A stretch of DNA of 64,000 nucleotides from Planctomycetia bacterium. GTDB taxonomy: Bacteria > Planctomycetota > Planctomycetia > Pirellulales > Thermoguttaceae. Below are positions 47,663-57,667 of the stretch, one piece after another. The DNA lies in NCBI GenBank assembly GCA_030527205.1, contig JAUNBG010000012.1, positions 1 through 64,000 of the forward strand, in the 5' to 3' direction. Each line of letters opens with the position of its first letter. The stretch's first letter is position 1. A model generated the notes under the pieces. It did not search any database and was not told where the DNA came from. It saw only the letters and a list, made by a program, of their open reading frames with translations. Made by a program: the position numbers and the translations under genes.

Positions 47663-50600
47663 CTATTCTGTTGTTATCGGAATCGCTTCTTGATAAAAAA
47701 CAGGATGTCCTCCCTGATCTGTTGCGATTATATAAATTGTAATCGATTTTATCGTTGATTGATATTGAATTGGAACGGTTGCCGTTCCGTTTTGATCTGT
47801 TAATAAAAAGGGGTTCCAGCACAGAATTCCCTGTTCTTCGTTTTGGGAAAGATTGGAAAATTGCTTAAGATTCTGAGATTTTGAAAGGGTTTCGTTTTCC
47901 TCAATTTGATTTTCTTCAAGCTCAAAATGATTATTGATGATCGAATTTGAAAGCGAAGAATCAGGGGGATTGTTCAATAAATCGGAATTGGTTTTGACCG
48001 ATTTCATATTATTTACAGAAAAAGCGACTGACTGAGAGAGGATTATTGTCGTTTGATCCGTCAACATAAAGAAACAAAGGAAAACGCAAAGTCCGCCAAA
48101 ACATAAGGGCAAAATAAATTGACGCCGTTTTGAAAGTCGCAACACAACAAACATAAACGAAGCAAGAATCATAATGCTTCCGCCGAGCAGTCCAAGAAGA
48201 ATGAATCCATAAATCCAATAATTTTCTTTTTGTCGATATTCAAAAAGTCGTTCATGAACTTTTTTGCGTAAATCGATTAAATTATCAAACAACAAAGGCT
48301 CGCTGCCCAACGAAAACTCTTTTTTGTTGGGCGTTTCGGAATTGGATTGAGTTTGATCTGAAGAAGAACATTGAGTTATTCCTAACAGCAGTTCGAGGGC
48401 GTCGTCGGGCATAATTGAGCGTTTTAGATCTTCATCAATCGTCAGGCTATTGACTTTATCTGTATCAATAACAAGCAACGATAACGGGACAGACTCATTT
48501 ATAAGGGATAAATTTGTTTTGGTGTCTTTGACGTTAATAACGATTTCTGATTGATTTTTTCCTTCCGAATGAAAAACCGTTGACTCAATTGTTCTCGAAC
48601 AATCAGGGCGACGATAAACAAAAGTCGAGAGCAGTTTTTCAAACGGATGTTTTTCGCCATTATAAACGTTTATTTTTAATGTCCCGGATATTTCGGAATC
48701 CAAATGAATTTCAACCGGAGACATTTTTTCTTTGGTTTGTAAAACAAGTTGCTCAAGAATAACGTTATCTTTTTCAACCGTTATAATAATCGGCATCGAA
48801 CGACAAAAGGAAAAAAATTGAATTTGAATCGGTTCCTCAGCAGCAAGAACTTTTTTAACCTGAAACGCCAAAGGATGATTTGATTCGATATTTCCGAGCG
48901 AAATACTCGATTTCTCTTTCGTCGGGGAGTCAGAAAAAGCGAAAAAATAATTATTGGAATATTGCGGTTCGAAAGAAAATAAGCCTAATCCGTCTTTGTT
49001 GGTTGAAAATGAGTCGACGACAATCTTTTCCTGATTATCTTTTATTTGTCCAAAAACTTGAACAGGTTGACCATTTGAATCAATTGAAGAAACCCAAACC
49101 CGGTTTTCAATTCCTGCAACCCAAAAACCATTTTCCGGATAAAAATGAACGGTTGGCAAAACCGTTTGGATCGGTTCGGAATCTGGAACAACGCTTTGCT
49201 CTCCTTCTTCAGTCTCATTGATAATGCGACTGGCATTTGAAGAAAGTTTCGAGAAATCGTTTTTTATTTCGGAAAAAGAGTTCAAGTCATTTAAATGGCT
49301 GGACTCGTTTAAAGGACTTGAATAAATTGAGTCTTCTGATTGATCCGGAATACTTTCGTCCATTTGACAGGAATCTTCGCTCGAAGATAAAGCGGAGTCG
49401 TCTGAAAGCGAAGAAGCAGACGAATCAGGAACCGAAGACATCGAATTTAAATGAGCTGATGAACCAAAAAGCCCTCTCGAGGATCCAAGATTTGAGGTCA
49501 TTGGAAGGTTTGTTGAAGACGCAATCGCAGTCGATTCTTCAGCAAACGATTTTCCCATTTTTTCTGTTTTTTCGATTCTGTTGAATCCTCCTGAAATTCT
49601 CATTCTGTTTGACCGCTCAATTGTCTCTGAATTTTCTATTATTTCTCGTTCTTCTGAAATTCCTGACGTCGCTGGATGATTCTGATCCAATAATGGTTTT
49701 TCGCCCGTTTTTTCATTGGATGCAATTGAATCAACGGGATCGGCGTCGACGATCGCTTCATCAAAAGAATGAAGTAAGTTTGGCGATTCAGACAAAGTCG
49801 ATTGCGAAGAATCAAACGCGATTTTTGGGGAAAGATTCGAAACAGAGTCTCTTTCTGCGGCCATTTCAAAATCGGAATCAGCCCAAACAGCCGTTGGGGC
49901 TGAAGGAGCAGAGATTGAAGAACTTTCTTTATTTTCGTAAACAAAAGGAACGCTTTGAGTTGATCGAAAATGAAGAGATTCAGGAATTTTTCGTTGATTG
50001 CTTAGAGAAGAAGCAAGTTCGGTTGAATTCTTCTTATTTTCTTCATTCTCAACTTCATTTCCGAAGGCGTCCAAACCGGCGCCAATTGCCGTTTTAATTT
50101 GCGAGCTGTTTTCTTCTTTTTCAACTAAAACTGCCAAATCCTTATGCGAAGAAAGAGATTCAGACAAATTCGTTTTTTCATCTTGAGAACGATTCTTTGT
50201 TGTCGGCCAAAAGTCCTCAATCATCTTTTTCGATTCTTGTTCTATTGAAGCTGTTTTGGATCGATAATCATTATCAAGAGTTCTTTTTTCTTCCTGATCT
50301 CGATATTCAATGGAATTTTGCCGGTTATTTGATTTTAATAAAAGCGGAGTTGATCTTTGATCATTTTTTAAAGGGGCATTTTGAGTCGATGAGTTGGGCT
50401 CGACAATTGTTTCTTCAAAGGGATTGAGAAACGATTCTGCTTTTAGTTGCGAAGAGGTCTTCAAAGCCAAAAGCTTTGGTTGTTCAGCCGCAACGACAGG
50501 AATTAGAGTTTCGATCGTTTCTTGAGATTGATCGCCAGCCGTTATTTCCAAACGAATCGGATGCGAAATGGATGAAAAAAACGACGGAATTTCAAAACGG

Positions 50601-51610
50601 AGAACGCCTCGATAATCTGTATTTTCTGTATGCGCAAGCAATCGCTGTTGAGTTTCCGAGTCAAAAAAGACGAGTCGAACCGGCGTTGTTTTGGGCTTGC
50701 CTTGAATGTCTGATATATTGACTCGAATGACCTGTTTGGATCGTTCTGACAAGAATGAAGGCGCGGCAACCAAAATTCGCATATCTTGCGACAGGCGCGT
50801 TTGAAGTTGGAGTTTCTGCCCAATGAAGCCTCCGAAAACAAAAATAAACAAGACAATGGACCCGATTAAAATGGAATATTCCATTTTTTTCTGTCGAATT
50901 TTTTGAAAAAACGGGACAATTCCCTTTTTCAATGTCCATATTAATCTTAATCGCCCTGCCTTGTTTTTTTGTACAGAATTGTCATTTAAATCGTTTTTTA
51001 ATGAAAGCAACGAACGGTCATTTATTGGCTCGACTTCAAGCGAAGAATTTGTTTTGATGAACGTTCGACGCTTAAAAATGGCTTTTTTATTTTTGCTTTT
51101 GCGATCCGACTTATTTGGGGGTTCAATATTATCCAAATCATTTTTTAAAGAGGTCAATTGATCTTTTGGATCATTTTCCTGTTGATCATGGGCGTTATTT
51201 TTTTGATCATAAGACAAGGAATCGTTTGAATGAATAATTGGGTCAGCTTGAATATAAGCGGGCAAACTTGTTGTTAAAGCAGCAAAATCGATATGGCTGT
51301 CAGGAATTGGATTCAATTGATTATTCATTAAAAGCGGAAGAATAACCAATGATTCGTTTGCTGACGTTTTTGCGGCTATTTCCAGTTTTTCAGAAAAATG
51401 GCGAATCTCTTCATAGTTTTTCGCTGTTTCAGCGTCTGTTGCGATTCGATTGCGTAACAATTCCGCCTGTTCGTCATCTAAAAGTCCATAAAGGAGAGCC
51501 AGAAGGTCTTCTTTCAAGAAATCTGTTGGGACAGAATTCGCAAAAGAATGAGAAGAAAGAGCTGGATCAACGTTTTTTTCCGAATGATGTTTAAAAAACG
51601 ACTTGTTCAT
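47663..51610 (-). CDS. Membrane anti-sigma candidate with alpha-2-macroglobulin-like exterior
   Basis: A 1315-residue protein whose ATG overlaps the stop of the ECF sigma gene (ATGA). Residues about 38-80 (LLYGLLDDEQAELLRNRIAT) resemble the cytoplasmic anti-sigma segment of planctomycete ECF operons; the zinc HxxxCxxC is not seen. One transmembrane helix lies at 244-266. Outside is an MG2-type beta-domain (about 278-375), a Ser/Glu-rich linker (400-830) and a second MG-like domain (about 835-1010). Two more helices follow near 1155-1205. The C-terminal segment, WNPFLLTDQNGTATVPIQYQ, is the motif that precedes the thioester domain in alpha-2-macroglobulins, but the protein ends soon after, with no GCGEQ. 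It may sense envelope events and release the sigma factor (inference). Confidence 0.75.
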   Translation of the reverse strand: MNKSFFKHHSEKNVDPALSSHSFANSVPTDFLKEDLLALLYGLLDDEQAELLRNRIATDAETAKNYEEIRHFSEKLEIAAKTSANESLVILPLLMNNQLNPIPDSHIDFAALTTSLPAYIQADPIIHSNDSLSYDQKNNAHDQQENDPKDQLTSLKNDLDNIEPPNKSDRKSKNKKAIFKRRTFIKTNSSLEVEPINDRSLLSLKNDLNDNSVQKNKAGRLRLIWTLKKGIVPFFQKIRQKKMEYSILIGSIVLFIFVFGGFIGQKLQLQTRLSQDMRILVAAPSFLSERSKQVIRVNISDIQGKPKTTPVRLVFFDSETQQRLLAHTENTDYRGVLRFEIPSFFSSISHPIRLEITAGDQSQETIETLIPVVAAEQPKLLALKTSSQLKAESFLNPFEETIVEPNSSTQNAPLKNDQRSTPLLLKSNNRQNSIEYRDQEEKRTLDNDYRSKTASIEQESKKMIEDFWPTTKNRSQDEKTNLSESLSSHKDLAVLVEKEENSSQIKTAIGAGLDAFGNEVENEENKKNSTELASSLSNQRKIPESLHFRSTQSVPFVYENKESSSISAPSAPTAVWADSDFEMAAERDSVSNLSPKIAFDSSQSTLSESPNLLHSFDEAIVDADPVDSIASNEKTGEKPLLDQNHPATSGISEEREIIENSETIERSNRMRISGGFNRIEKTEKMGKSFAEESTAIASSTNLPMTSNLGSSRGLFGSSAHLNSMSSVPDSSASSLSDDSALSSSEDSCQMDESIPDQSEDSIYSSPLNESSHLNDLNSFSEIKNDFSKLSSNASRIINETEEGEQSVVPDSEPIQTVLPTVHFYPENGFWVAGIENRVWVSSIDSNGQPVQVFGQIKDNQEKIVVDSFSTNKDGLGLFSFEPQYSNNYFFAFSDSPTKEKSSISLGNIESNHPLAFQVKKVLAAEEPIQIQFFSFCRSMPIIITVEKDNVILEQLVLQTKEKMSPVEIHLDSEISGTLKINVYNGEKHPFEKLLSTFVYRRPDCSRTIESTVFHSEGKNQSEIVINVKDTKTNLSLINESVPLSLLVIDTDKVNSLTIDEDLKRSIMPDDALELLLGITQCSSSDQTQSNSETPNKKEFSLGSEPLLFDNLIDLRKKVHERLFEYRQKENYWIYGFILLGLLGGSIMILASFMFVVLRLSKRRQFILPLCFGGLCVFLCFFMLTDQTTIILSQSVAFSVNNMKSVKTNSDLLNNPPDSSLSNSIINNHFELEENQIEENETLSKSQNLKQFSNLSQNEEQGILCWNPFLLTDQNGTATVPIQYQSTIKSITIYIIATDQGGHPVFYQEAIPITTE

Positions 51611-52197
51611 GCTTCTTCCTCCGTCGCGCTTTTAGCTTGGATTTCGGACGGAAACGATTGATTTTGAGATAATGTTTGCAATTTAATCAGGGCGCGTCGC
51701 ATACGAGTTTTAACAGTTCCAATAGGGATTTCGACAATTTGCGCAATTTGTTCATAAGTCAGAAGTCCATTTTGTCGCAAGAGAAAAATTTCTTTTTCGG
51801 ATTCGTCCAATTGTTGAATCAGTTTTCGAAGAAACTGAATTTCTTCCTTATCCGCAAAAATTTCTTCTGCCGTTTTGGATTCGCCTGCAAGATTGGATTC
51901 GTCTTCCGCAAAAGCTCGGCGATATTTCCGCCAGGCATTTTTGCGAATATCGCGACCGACATTAAAAACAACGCGAAAAACCCAAGCTCGAAGATTGTTG
52001 ATTTCGTTCAATTGATCTTTATATTTCCAACAACGAATGAAACCTTCCTGAAGCGCATCGCGAGCATCTTCGGCATTTCCCAGAATATGAAATAATGTTC
52101 CGAGAAGTTCCTTTTCATAAAGGCGAAAGAGTTCTTCCAGCCCCCATTCTGATGGCGTCGCAAGCGGCGATTGCGGTTTGAAGTTGTCCGGGTTCAT
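51607..52197 (-). CDS. ECF RNA polymerase sigma factor
   Basis: A 196-residue sigma-70 family ECF factor. Region 2 is seen at about 20-85 (LGNAEDARDALQEGFIRCWK, NNLRAWVFRVVFNVGRDIRK) and region 4 at about 120-180 (LDESEKEIFLLRQNGLLTYE, then IAQIVEIPIGTVKTRMRRAL, the helix-turn-helix). It lacks the N-terminal extensions of heavy ECFs. ATG 52197 with GAGGAAAA upstream. Its stop overlaps the start of the anti-sigma candidate by four bases, so the two are translationally coupled. Regulon unknown. Confidence 0.93.
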   Translation of the reverse strand: MNPDNFKPQSPLATPSEWGLEELFRLYEKELLGTLFHILGNAEDARDALQEGFIRCWKYKDQLNEINNLRAWVFRVVFNVGRDIRKNAWRKYRRAFAEDESNLAGESKTAEEIFADKEEIQFLRKLIQQLDESEKEIFLLRQNGLLTYEQIAQIVEIPIGTVKTRMRRALIKLQTLSQNQSFPSEIQAKSATEEEA

Positions 52198-53114
52198 TGA
52201 GTCTTTTCCTCAATTGAGACGATTGAACAAATTGAAACGTTTTCTTTTTTTTCAAAAAATGCTCCGTTTTACCAAAAAATGTTGATGAATTGATCTTTCA
52301 ATTTCGTCGCGTCTCATCAAAAAAGGCTTGATTAACAAACGAAATAGAATTTCAAAACATTTTTTTGTTATACTCAACCCGATTGAAAAACCGCCAAATT
52401 CATATTCGTTCGCCCGTCAATGACAGGAAAGAGTCAAGGCGATTCTGGTTTTGTATATTTTGAGCTGAACGGGAACGGCTAAAATCAGCAATTTGATGAG
52501 TCGATCTGAAACATTTTCTGACTCCGCTTTCGGAACGTCAACTTCATTTTGTTCAAATGATTGACTTTTGAAATTTAGCTAACTGTTACAATCAATATAA
52601 TCGATTTAAAAAACATTATTGTCTCAAATTCTTTGAAATATCAAGTTTCTCAAAGCGGATTGACATTGGGGCTGTCTGTCATTGCTGATTTCTTAAATCA
52701 TTATTTTAAAAAACTTTTTAATATTTTAACACAAATTATATATTGAGGGAATCCTTAAACGTTGTTTTTTTTCAAAACCTTATAAAAACGATCATTTCCG
52801 CTCAAAAATCGACAAAGATTACGAATATCAGAAAATAAAACAATAAAAAGACAGCAAACAAAAATGGGTATTAAATTGTATTTCGGCCTTTTTTGGGCGT
52901 TTGCTGTTTGATCCCGAAAACCGACTTCGCTCTTTGTAACGTTGTCGAGGGTTGTCAACCTGGCAATCAACGAATTCCTTCTGATTGAGCCTAATACGAA
53001 AAATTTTCGTATTTGATAAAAAGCGTTGAATATTTAACAAATGATCAGCCGATATAAGGACAGAATGTTCACAGGACATAATCGCAGATTTTCGTAATAA
53101 AAAAGGAGGTTTTT
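52198..53114. other. About 900 bp gene-free region
   Basis: It separates the divergent sigma operon and the DUF3467 gene. AT-rich, no repeat family member, no credible gene. AAAAGGAGG at 53101-53109 is the very strong ribosome site of the DUF3467 gene. I could not find a confident promoter for either side. Confidence 0.5.
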
Positions 53115-53447
53115 GTGTCAACTGATTTGCCTGAAAAAAAAGATGCCGCAGATACAAATGCAGCTCAACCGACAAGACCGCAAATTCAAATTGATGATTC
53201 TCAAGTTCATGCGGCTTATGCCAATTTTTGCCGCGTAACAGGAACTCCGGAAGAATTGATTATTGATTTCGGACTTAATCCGCAACCGATGGGCGTCCCA
53301 ACTCAACCGATTCCTGTCAATCAGAGAATTGTAACCAATTTCTATACAGCCAAACGCCTTCTTCATGCTTTGAGTATGACGATTCAACGTCATGAAGCTG
53401 CTTTCGGAACGTTAGAAATTGATGTTCAAAAACGAGTTCGTCATTAA
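53115..53447 (+). CDS. DUF3467 domain protein
   Basis: A 110-residue protein of the DUF3467 family. The core is QIDDSQVHAAYANFCRVTGT, PEELIIDFGLNPQPMG and VTNFYTAKRLLHALSMTIQR. Start is GTG at 53115, with AAGGAGG six bases upstream, the best ribosome-binding site in the window, so strong translation is expected. The family is small, cytoplasmic and of unknown function; the beta-sheet plus helix fold with a receptor-like DFG loop has no known ligand. Monocistronic. Confidence 0.9.
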   Translation: MSTDLPEKKDAADTNAAQPTRPQIQIDDSQVHAAYANFCRVTGTPEELIIDFGLNPQPMGVPTQPIPVNQRIVTNFYTAKRLLHALSMTIQRHEAAFGTLEIDVQKRVRH

Positions 53448-54129
53448 ACAAAAACGCTTTTAAAACGATAAATGACTTCTGGCTTTCCAGCTTTAAGTTT
53501 GTTATTGTTCAAAAAATTAAATTTGGGGTTTGATTTCGAGCCTGTTGCCTCCCGAAGCGTTGAATTCGCAAGCTCAACGACAAACAGCTTCTGAAAATGG
53601 GAGCTGTTGCCCATTTCGGCTTCGACATAAAACCGACTTTAACGATTTTTGTTTTTTAGAACGGGGTTTCCCTGTTTTTTTTGTGAGAAATATTATTGTT
53701 GACAAAAACGGAATTTTCGATAAACTCAACTTTTGGGGGCCGTTTTTGTTCTTTTTTTATTTATCATTGCCTTTTATCGTTCTTGTTTATTTATTGGAAA
53801 TCTTTTCTTCATTTTATTCATATTCAAATCTATTGAATATCTCGAATCGTTGCCTTAGCAAGAGCAACAACAGCAAGCGTCTTACTCAAAACAAAACGCC
53901 TTTCTTTCCGACTTTCGGCATATTTTCTTCTCAACGATTCTTAAAGAATCCCTTGTTATTTCGATCAAGATTAGTTAAAATAGAATGGGAATATAAGTCG
54001 GTTAAAAATCAGACATCTTGTCTCGGTTCGCTTGAAAAATAGCGTTTGACTGACGGCAAAGTTCAAAACGGTTCGACGCGGTTTGCAAATCCCGCCTCAA
54101 ATTGCTTTTCTTTCAATAAGGAATGTTTT
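53448..54129. other. Intergenic, nothing confident
   Basis: About 680 bp. An open frame at 53530-54042 starts from a non-ATG codon, has no ribosome site and has an odd composition for this genome (runs of F, S, L), so I do not call it. AAGGA at 54117-54121 is the ribosome site of the next gene. Confidence 0.5.
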
Positions 54130-55143
54130 ATGGCTAAAATTGACGTTTATCGAGATTGGTTGAAAATTGAAGCGACAAATCGTCCATTAACCTATTATCA
54201 ACTTTTAAGGCTTAAAACTTTTGAAGATGATGTTGCCGTTATCAGAAAACATTATCGGGATTTGAATGCTTATATTCGAAAATTTGCAACCGGGGATTAT
54301 ATTGACGAATCTCAATCGCTTTTGAACGAGTTGGCCAAAGCAATGCTCTGTTTGACGGATTCTGAACGCAAAGAAGACTATGATTTCAGTTTGGGACGAA
54401 AATCAGAGCAAAAACAAGAAGGACGTCGAACTTTAGAGGATATTCTCATTCAAAATAAAGTTTTATCGCGCGAACAAGTCAAAAAAGCCAAATATTTTGC
54501 GGAAGCGATCGGCGTCGATTTGGAAATGGCCATTTTACAGCAGAAATTAGCCGCTCCCGAAGCGGTTATGCTTGCTTACGCTGAATCAATTGGACTTCCT
54601 TTTGTCAATTTGGACGATATTCCTGTTGACGAATATTATGCTTCGCAAATCAATCCGGTTACTGCAAGACAACATTCTTTTGTCCCTGTTATGGCTGATA
54701 TGGGAAAATTGATTTTGGCTTCGCCCGTTCCTGTCAGCTTGGATGTTGAAGAAGAACTTCGCATTTTATTCGAAATGCCGGTTCGCAGCGCGATTTGTAC
54801 TCCGAATCAGGTCAATGCGGCGATCGCCAAATATTATCCTCGCGATGCCGTCCAAATGGTCGTCTCAAAAAATTCCGATCAATCATCAAACGCTTCGGTT
54901 TTGCAGCCAAATGTAAAAGCCAAAAAATTGAAGCAAAAAACGCCGCTTTCCAAAGAAGCAAAAGCCAAACGTCTGAAGATTTCCGTCATCTCTTTCAATT
55001 TTGCGTTTATGACCGGAGCATTCGGGGCTTTTTTACTCAAAAATAACGCAACAACTTTGGAAATGATTCTCCCGGGAATCGTTGCTGGTTTGATCGCTTT
55101 GACGATAGCCTGGTTTGCTCTCTCGAAAAATTCCGAAGATTAA
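54130..55143 (+). CDS. J-like plus GspE N-terminal (MshEN) domain membrane protein
   Basis: About 337 residues from ATG 54130 (AAGGA eight bases upstream; a longer frame from 54046 lacks support). Residues about 10-95 look like a degenerate J domain: the HPD signature is replaced (KHYRDLNAYI), followed by DSERKEDYD as in J-protein ends. Residues about 105-225 match the type II secretion GspE N-terminal (MshEN) domain (LEDILIQNKVLSREQVKKAK, AESIGLPFVNLDDIPVD). MshEN domains can bind cyclic di-GMP. A Lys-rich linker then leads to two C-terminal transmembrane helices. There is no ATPase domain. Perhaps a c-di-GMP-responsive membrane adaptor, which is inference. Confidence 0.72.
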   Translation: MAKIDVYRDWLKIEATNRPLTYYQLLRLKTFEDDVAVIRKHYRDLNAYIRKFATGDYIDESQSLLNELAKAMLCLTDSERKEDYDFSLGRKSEQKQEGRRTLEDILIQNKVLSREQVKKAKYFAEAIGVDLEMAILQQKLAAPEAVMLAYAESIGLPFVNLDDIPVDEYYASQINPVTARQHSFVPVMADMGKLILASPVPVSLDVEEELRILFEMPVRSAICTPNQVNAAIAKYYPRDAVQMVVSKNSDQSSNASVLQPNVKAKKLKQKTPLSKEAKAKRLKISVISFNFAFMTGAFGAFLLKNNATTLEMILPGIVAGLIALTIAWFALSKNSED

Positions 55144-55466
55144 TTTATCGAAAGGGATTGAAACAGAAAAGGCAGACGCGAGGGAATCCGAAAAATCAAT
55201 GGGCTTTTTATAGGAATGCGAAACCTGGTCGAGTCAATGTTCGTTTGCTGAAAGTTTCTCCTTGTTAGACTCAATCCCCCGAAAAGAAATCAAATGAATA
55301 AGCCGAAGCTCGCTTCATTACGGCTTCGGTATGAAAACAATAAACTTTATAATTATTTTGTCTGCTGTTACAATTAGCGTTTTTTGATTCGTTTCAAAAA
55401 ATTAATCCCATTAATTTGCTTTTAATTTGGGATTGTCTCGTCTTTTTGGGGAAACTTTTGATAACT
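55144..55466. other. Convergent intergenic region
   Basis: About 320 bp between convergent genes. CCGAAGC (55303-55309) and GCTTCGG (55323-55329) form a small 7-bp hairpin that might be a weak terminator. Nothing else is seen. Confidence 0.4.
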
Positions 55467-56915
55467 CTATTCAATAATGAATGTCGTTACAGAATAAGGG
55501 GCGGCCGTCAAGGAAACGAGAGATTCGGCCGTTTGCATATCGTCGAGGCGAGCAAGATTTTCTGTGGGGCTTGTTCGATAAACCTGAACGTTTTGGTTTT
55601 TCTTTTGATTTTGGCCGAGATGAATTTGATAAGAGACGTCTCGATTTTCTTCGTTGTAAAGAACGAGAACGATTTTTCCCGATTCCGGCTCTTTGGCCGC
55701 TAAAAGACGCGGAGAGTCGGTTCGAATAAAAATGTAACCGGGACGGATGAATTTTGTATATTGAGCGAAAGCGTAATATTTTTTAAAGAATTCCAGTCGA
55801 TTTTCCTCGCGAATGTAACGAGCAAGAAAATAATAACCGCTGTCTTTGGCGGGACCGGCGGAAGATTCTCGCGGCAAAACGGTAAAAATCGACCAACTGA
55901 TCGGTTGAAGAATACGAAAACTGTCATGAATTTTTTCGGCAAAAGCCAAGGCGGAGCCCATTTGGTTCGGCGGATTTTCCCCTATATTATGAGCGACGTC
56001 CAATTCGCTCATGACGGGGATTTTCCCTAAATCATTCAGAAACGTTGCAATGTCATCAGCGTTTTGCGTATAATAAGCATGAACGTTGACTTGATCAATG
56101 AGTTTCAACGTTTCGGGAGAAATTTCTGCAACTCGCCCGATATTGTCTTTCGCTTTTTCAAACGTATTGTCATCAAAAGCGGCAATTTGGGTTGTTAAAT
56201 TCTTTTCGACAAGTTTTTTCTCAACGGACTGAAGAACTTTGATCTCCATTTCAGCTGAATAATGGCAACCTTCCTGCCCGCCCCCTTTTTTCCAGAATTC
56301 CGTATTTGGTTCGTTAAAAGGGGAAAGCGTATCAACCTGAATATTTTCAGATTCCAAATAACGAACAACTTCGGTCAGATAATCGGCAAAAGCGTCAATT
56401 TTATCCTCGCGAAGATTGTCGTCGCTAGGATTTTCGGCTCCTGCAGTACAACCGCTGACCGTCATAAACCAGGGGGGCGAATTGGAAAAAACCTCAACGG
56501 TTTGCGCTCCCTGAGCAATCGCTTCTTTAAGAAATTGAACTTGAACGCGATCCGCATCAAAGTTCCAAACTCCCTTTTCATCCAAATAACCGGGCGCTTC
56601 CGCTTCTTGAGAATAAAAATGATGATGATCCGGATGATCTCCGCCGCCAATATTATATCGAACAATCGTTAGTCCCAGCCCGTCGTCAACGTCATAAAAA
56701 GCACGAATAATCGTTTGACGTTGTTCCTCGGTCAGATTTCCGTAAGAGTTGGTCCACCAAGCCAGAGACGTTCCCCAACCTTGAAAAGGTCCGAACAAAT
56801 TTTCCTCATTTGGGAAAATTTTGCTCTGTTCACAGTTTTGCGCCATAAGGTTTGGCGTTAAAATTAAACCTGAAATAAAAAATGCTGCAATAAATATATA
56901 TTGAATTTTATTCAT
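55467..56915 (-). CDS. GH30 glycoside hydrolase
   Basis: About 482 residues from ATG 56915 (upstream frame opens with TTG). A signal peptide (YIFIAAFFISGLILTPNLMA) exports it. GH30 features in order: GWGTSLAWWTNSYGNLTEEQ at the N-terminus, VRYNIGGGDHPDHHHFYSQE, SNSPPWFMTVSGC, the acid/base Glu in SPFNEPNTEFW, and the nucleophile Glu in IPVMSELD. The C-terminal beta-domain ends ...SLTAAPYSVTTFIIE. The GWGTSL/NEPN/SELD pattern fits GH30 endo-beta-1,6-galactanase-type enzymes, but specificity needs testing. Together with the GH50-like gene it points to use of galactan-rich polysaccharide. Confidence 0.88.
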   Translation of the reverse strand: MNKIQYIFIAAFFISGLILTPNLMAQNCEQSKIFPNEENLFGPFQGWGTSLAWWTNSYGNLTEEQRQTIIRAFYDVDDGLGLTIVRYNIGGGDHPDHHHFYSQEAEAPGYLDEKGVWNFDADRVQVQFLKEAIAQGAQTVEVFSNSPPWFMTVSGCTAGAENPSDDNLREDKIDAFADYLTEVVRYLESENIQVDTLSPFNEPNTEFWKKGGGQEGCHYSAEMEIKVLQSVEKKLVEKNLTTQIAAFDDNTFEKAKDNIGRVAEISPETLKLIDQVNVHAYYTQNADDIATFLNDLGKIPVMSELDVAHNIGENPPNQMGSALAFAEKIHDSFRILQPISWSIFTVLPRESSAGPAKDSGYYFLARYIREENRLEFFKKYYAFAQYTKFIRPGYIFIRTDSPRLLAAKEPESGKIVLVLYNEENRDVSYQIHLGQNQKKNQNVQVYRTSPTENLARLDDMQTAESLVSLTAAPYSVTTFIIE

Positions 56916-56952
56916 TTCGTTATATTTCAATCTGAAGTTAAATTTGGGGAGA

Positions 56953-57411
56953 TTAGTCTCTTTTTTCTATTTCGTTAACGTCCAACCATTTGAGAACAAA
57001 TTCCAGTTCATCCTTTGGAACTGCGATATATTGACTTCGCATGATTTCCAAGGGATATGAATCTTTTTGAGGAAAGAGAAGAAATCCTCTCGATAATTGC
57101 CGACAATGATTAATGTTCTCCCAGCAAATAAACGTTGCGGAAAAAAAAGTTTTAACTTCAATTCCCTGCTTATTAACGGAATAACTGACCGGAAAATAAA
57201 TTGGCAGAAGCAACCATTGCAAAAGCATAAAAAGTAAGGTTGCCAATATCCAGGAATGCAAGATTGTCAAAACCAAAAATGACATTCCAATAGAAACGGC
57301 TATCAAAAAAAGGGAATTCCAATATTCGGAAATCAACCGCCAATCTTTAAAATGAAGGGCAGGCAAATCGTAATCATCCGAATAAGAAATGCCGTTATTT
57401 TCAATATTCAT
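56953..57411 (-). CDS. Small two-helix membrane protein
   Basis: About 152 residues. I prefer the ATG at 57411, seven bases after AGGA; an ATG six bases earlier lies too close to that site. Two hydrophobic helices (about residues 30-52 and 54-74, e.g. LFLIAVSIGMSFLVLTILHS) are followed by a short beta-rich cytoplasmic domain (SYSVNKQGIEVKTFFSATFI, then WENINHC), the pattern of YcxB/PH-like small membrane proteins. Function unknown. It lies 37 bp upstream of the GH30 start on the same strand and could be cotranscribed. Confidence 0.68.
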   Translation of the reverse strand: MNIENNGISYSDDYDLPALHFKDWRLISEYWNSLFLIAVSIGMSFLVLTILHSWILATLLFMLLQWLLLPIYFPVSYSVNKQGIEVKTFFSATFICWENINHCRQLSRGFLLFPQKDSYPLEIMRSQYIAVPKDELEFVLKWLDVNEIEKRD

Positions 57412-57667
57412 GATCATTTCCTGGTTTTAATGAAAGATTGTGTTGGGGACAGCGAAAAATTTCTCTTCATGAATCCTAAAACGGATCATCAAAGGGAAAC
57501 GGCAAATGTTTTAGGCTTTCGAATGGTTCGCTTGTTTAACCCCGTTTATTCCAAATTGAAAAACGGCAAACGAAAAACGCCATTGAAGAATAACGACGAG
57601 TTATTGACAATACCGAAACCGTCGTTTCATTCGGTTTCGGCTGAATGTCTGTTATATAATTTGATTA

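Noticed and set aside
53530-54042. 170-codon frame between DUF3467 and the J-like gene
   Set aside because: Non-ATG start, no ribosome site, odd composition and no homology signal; possible but unsupported.
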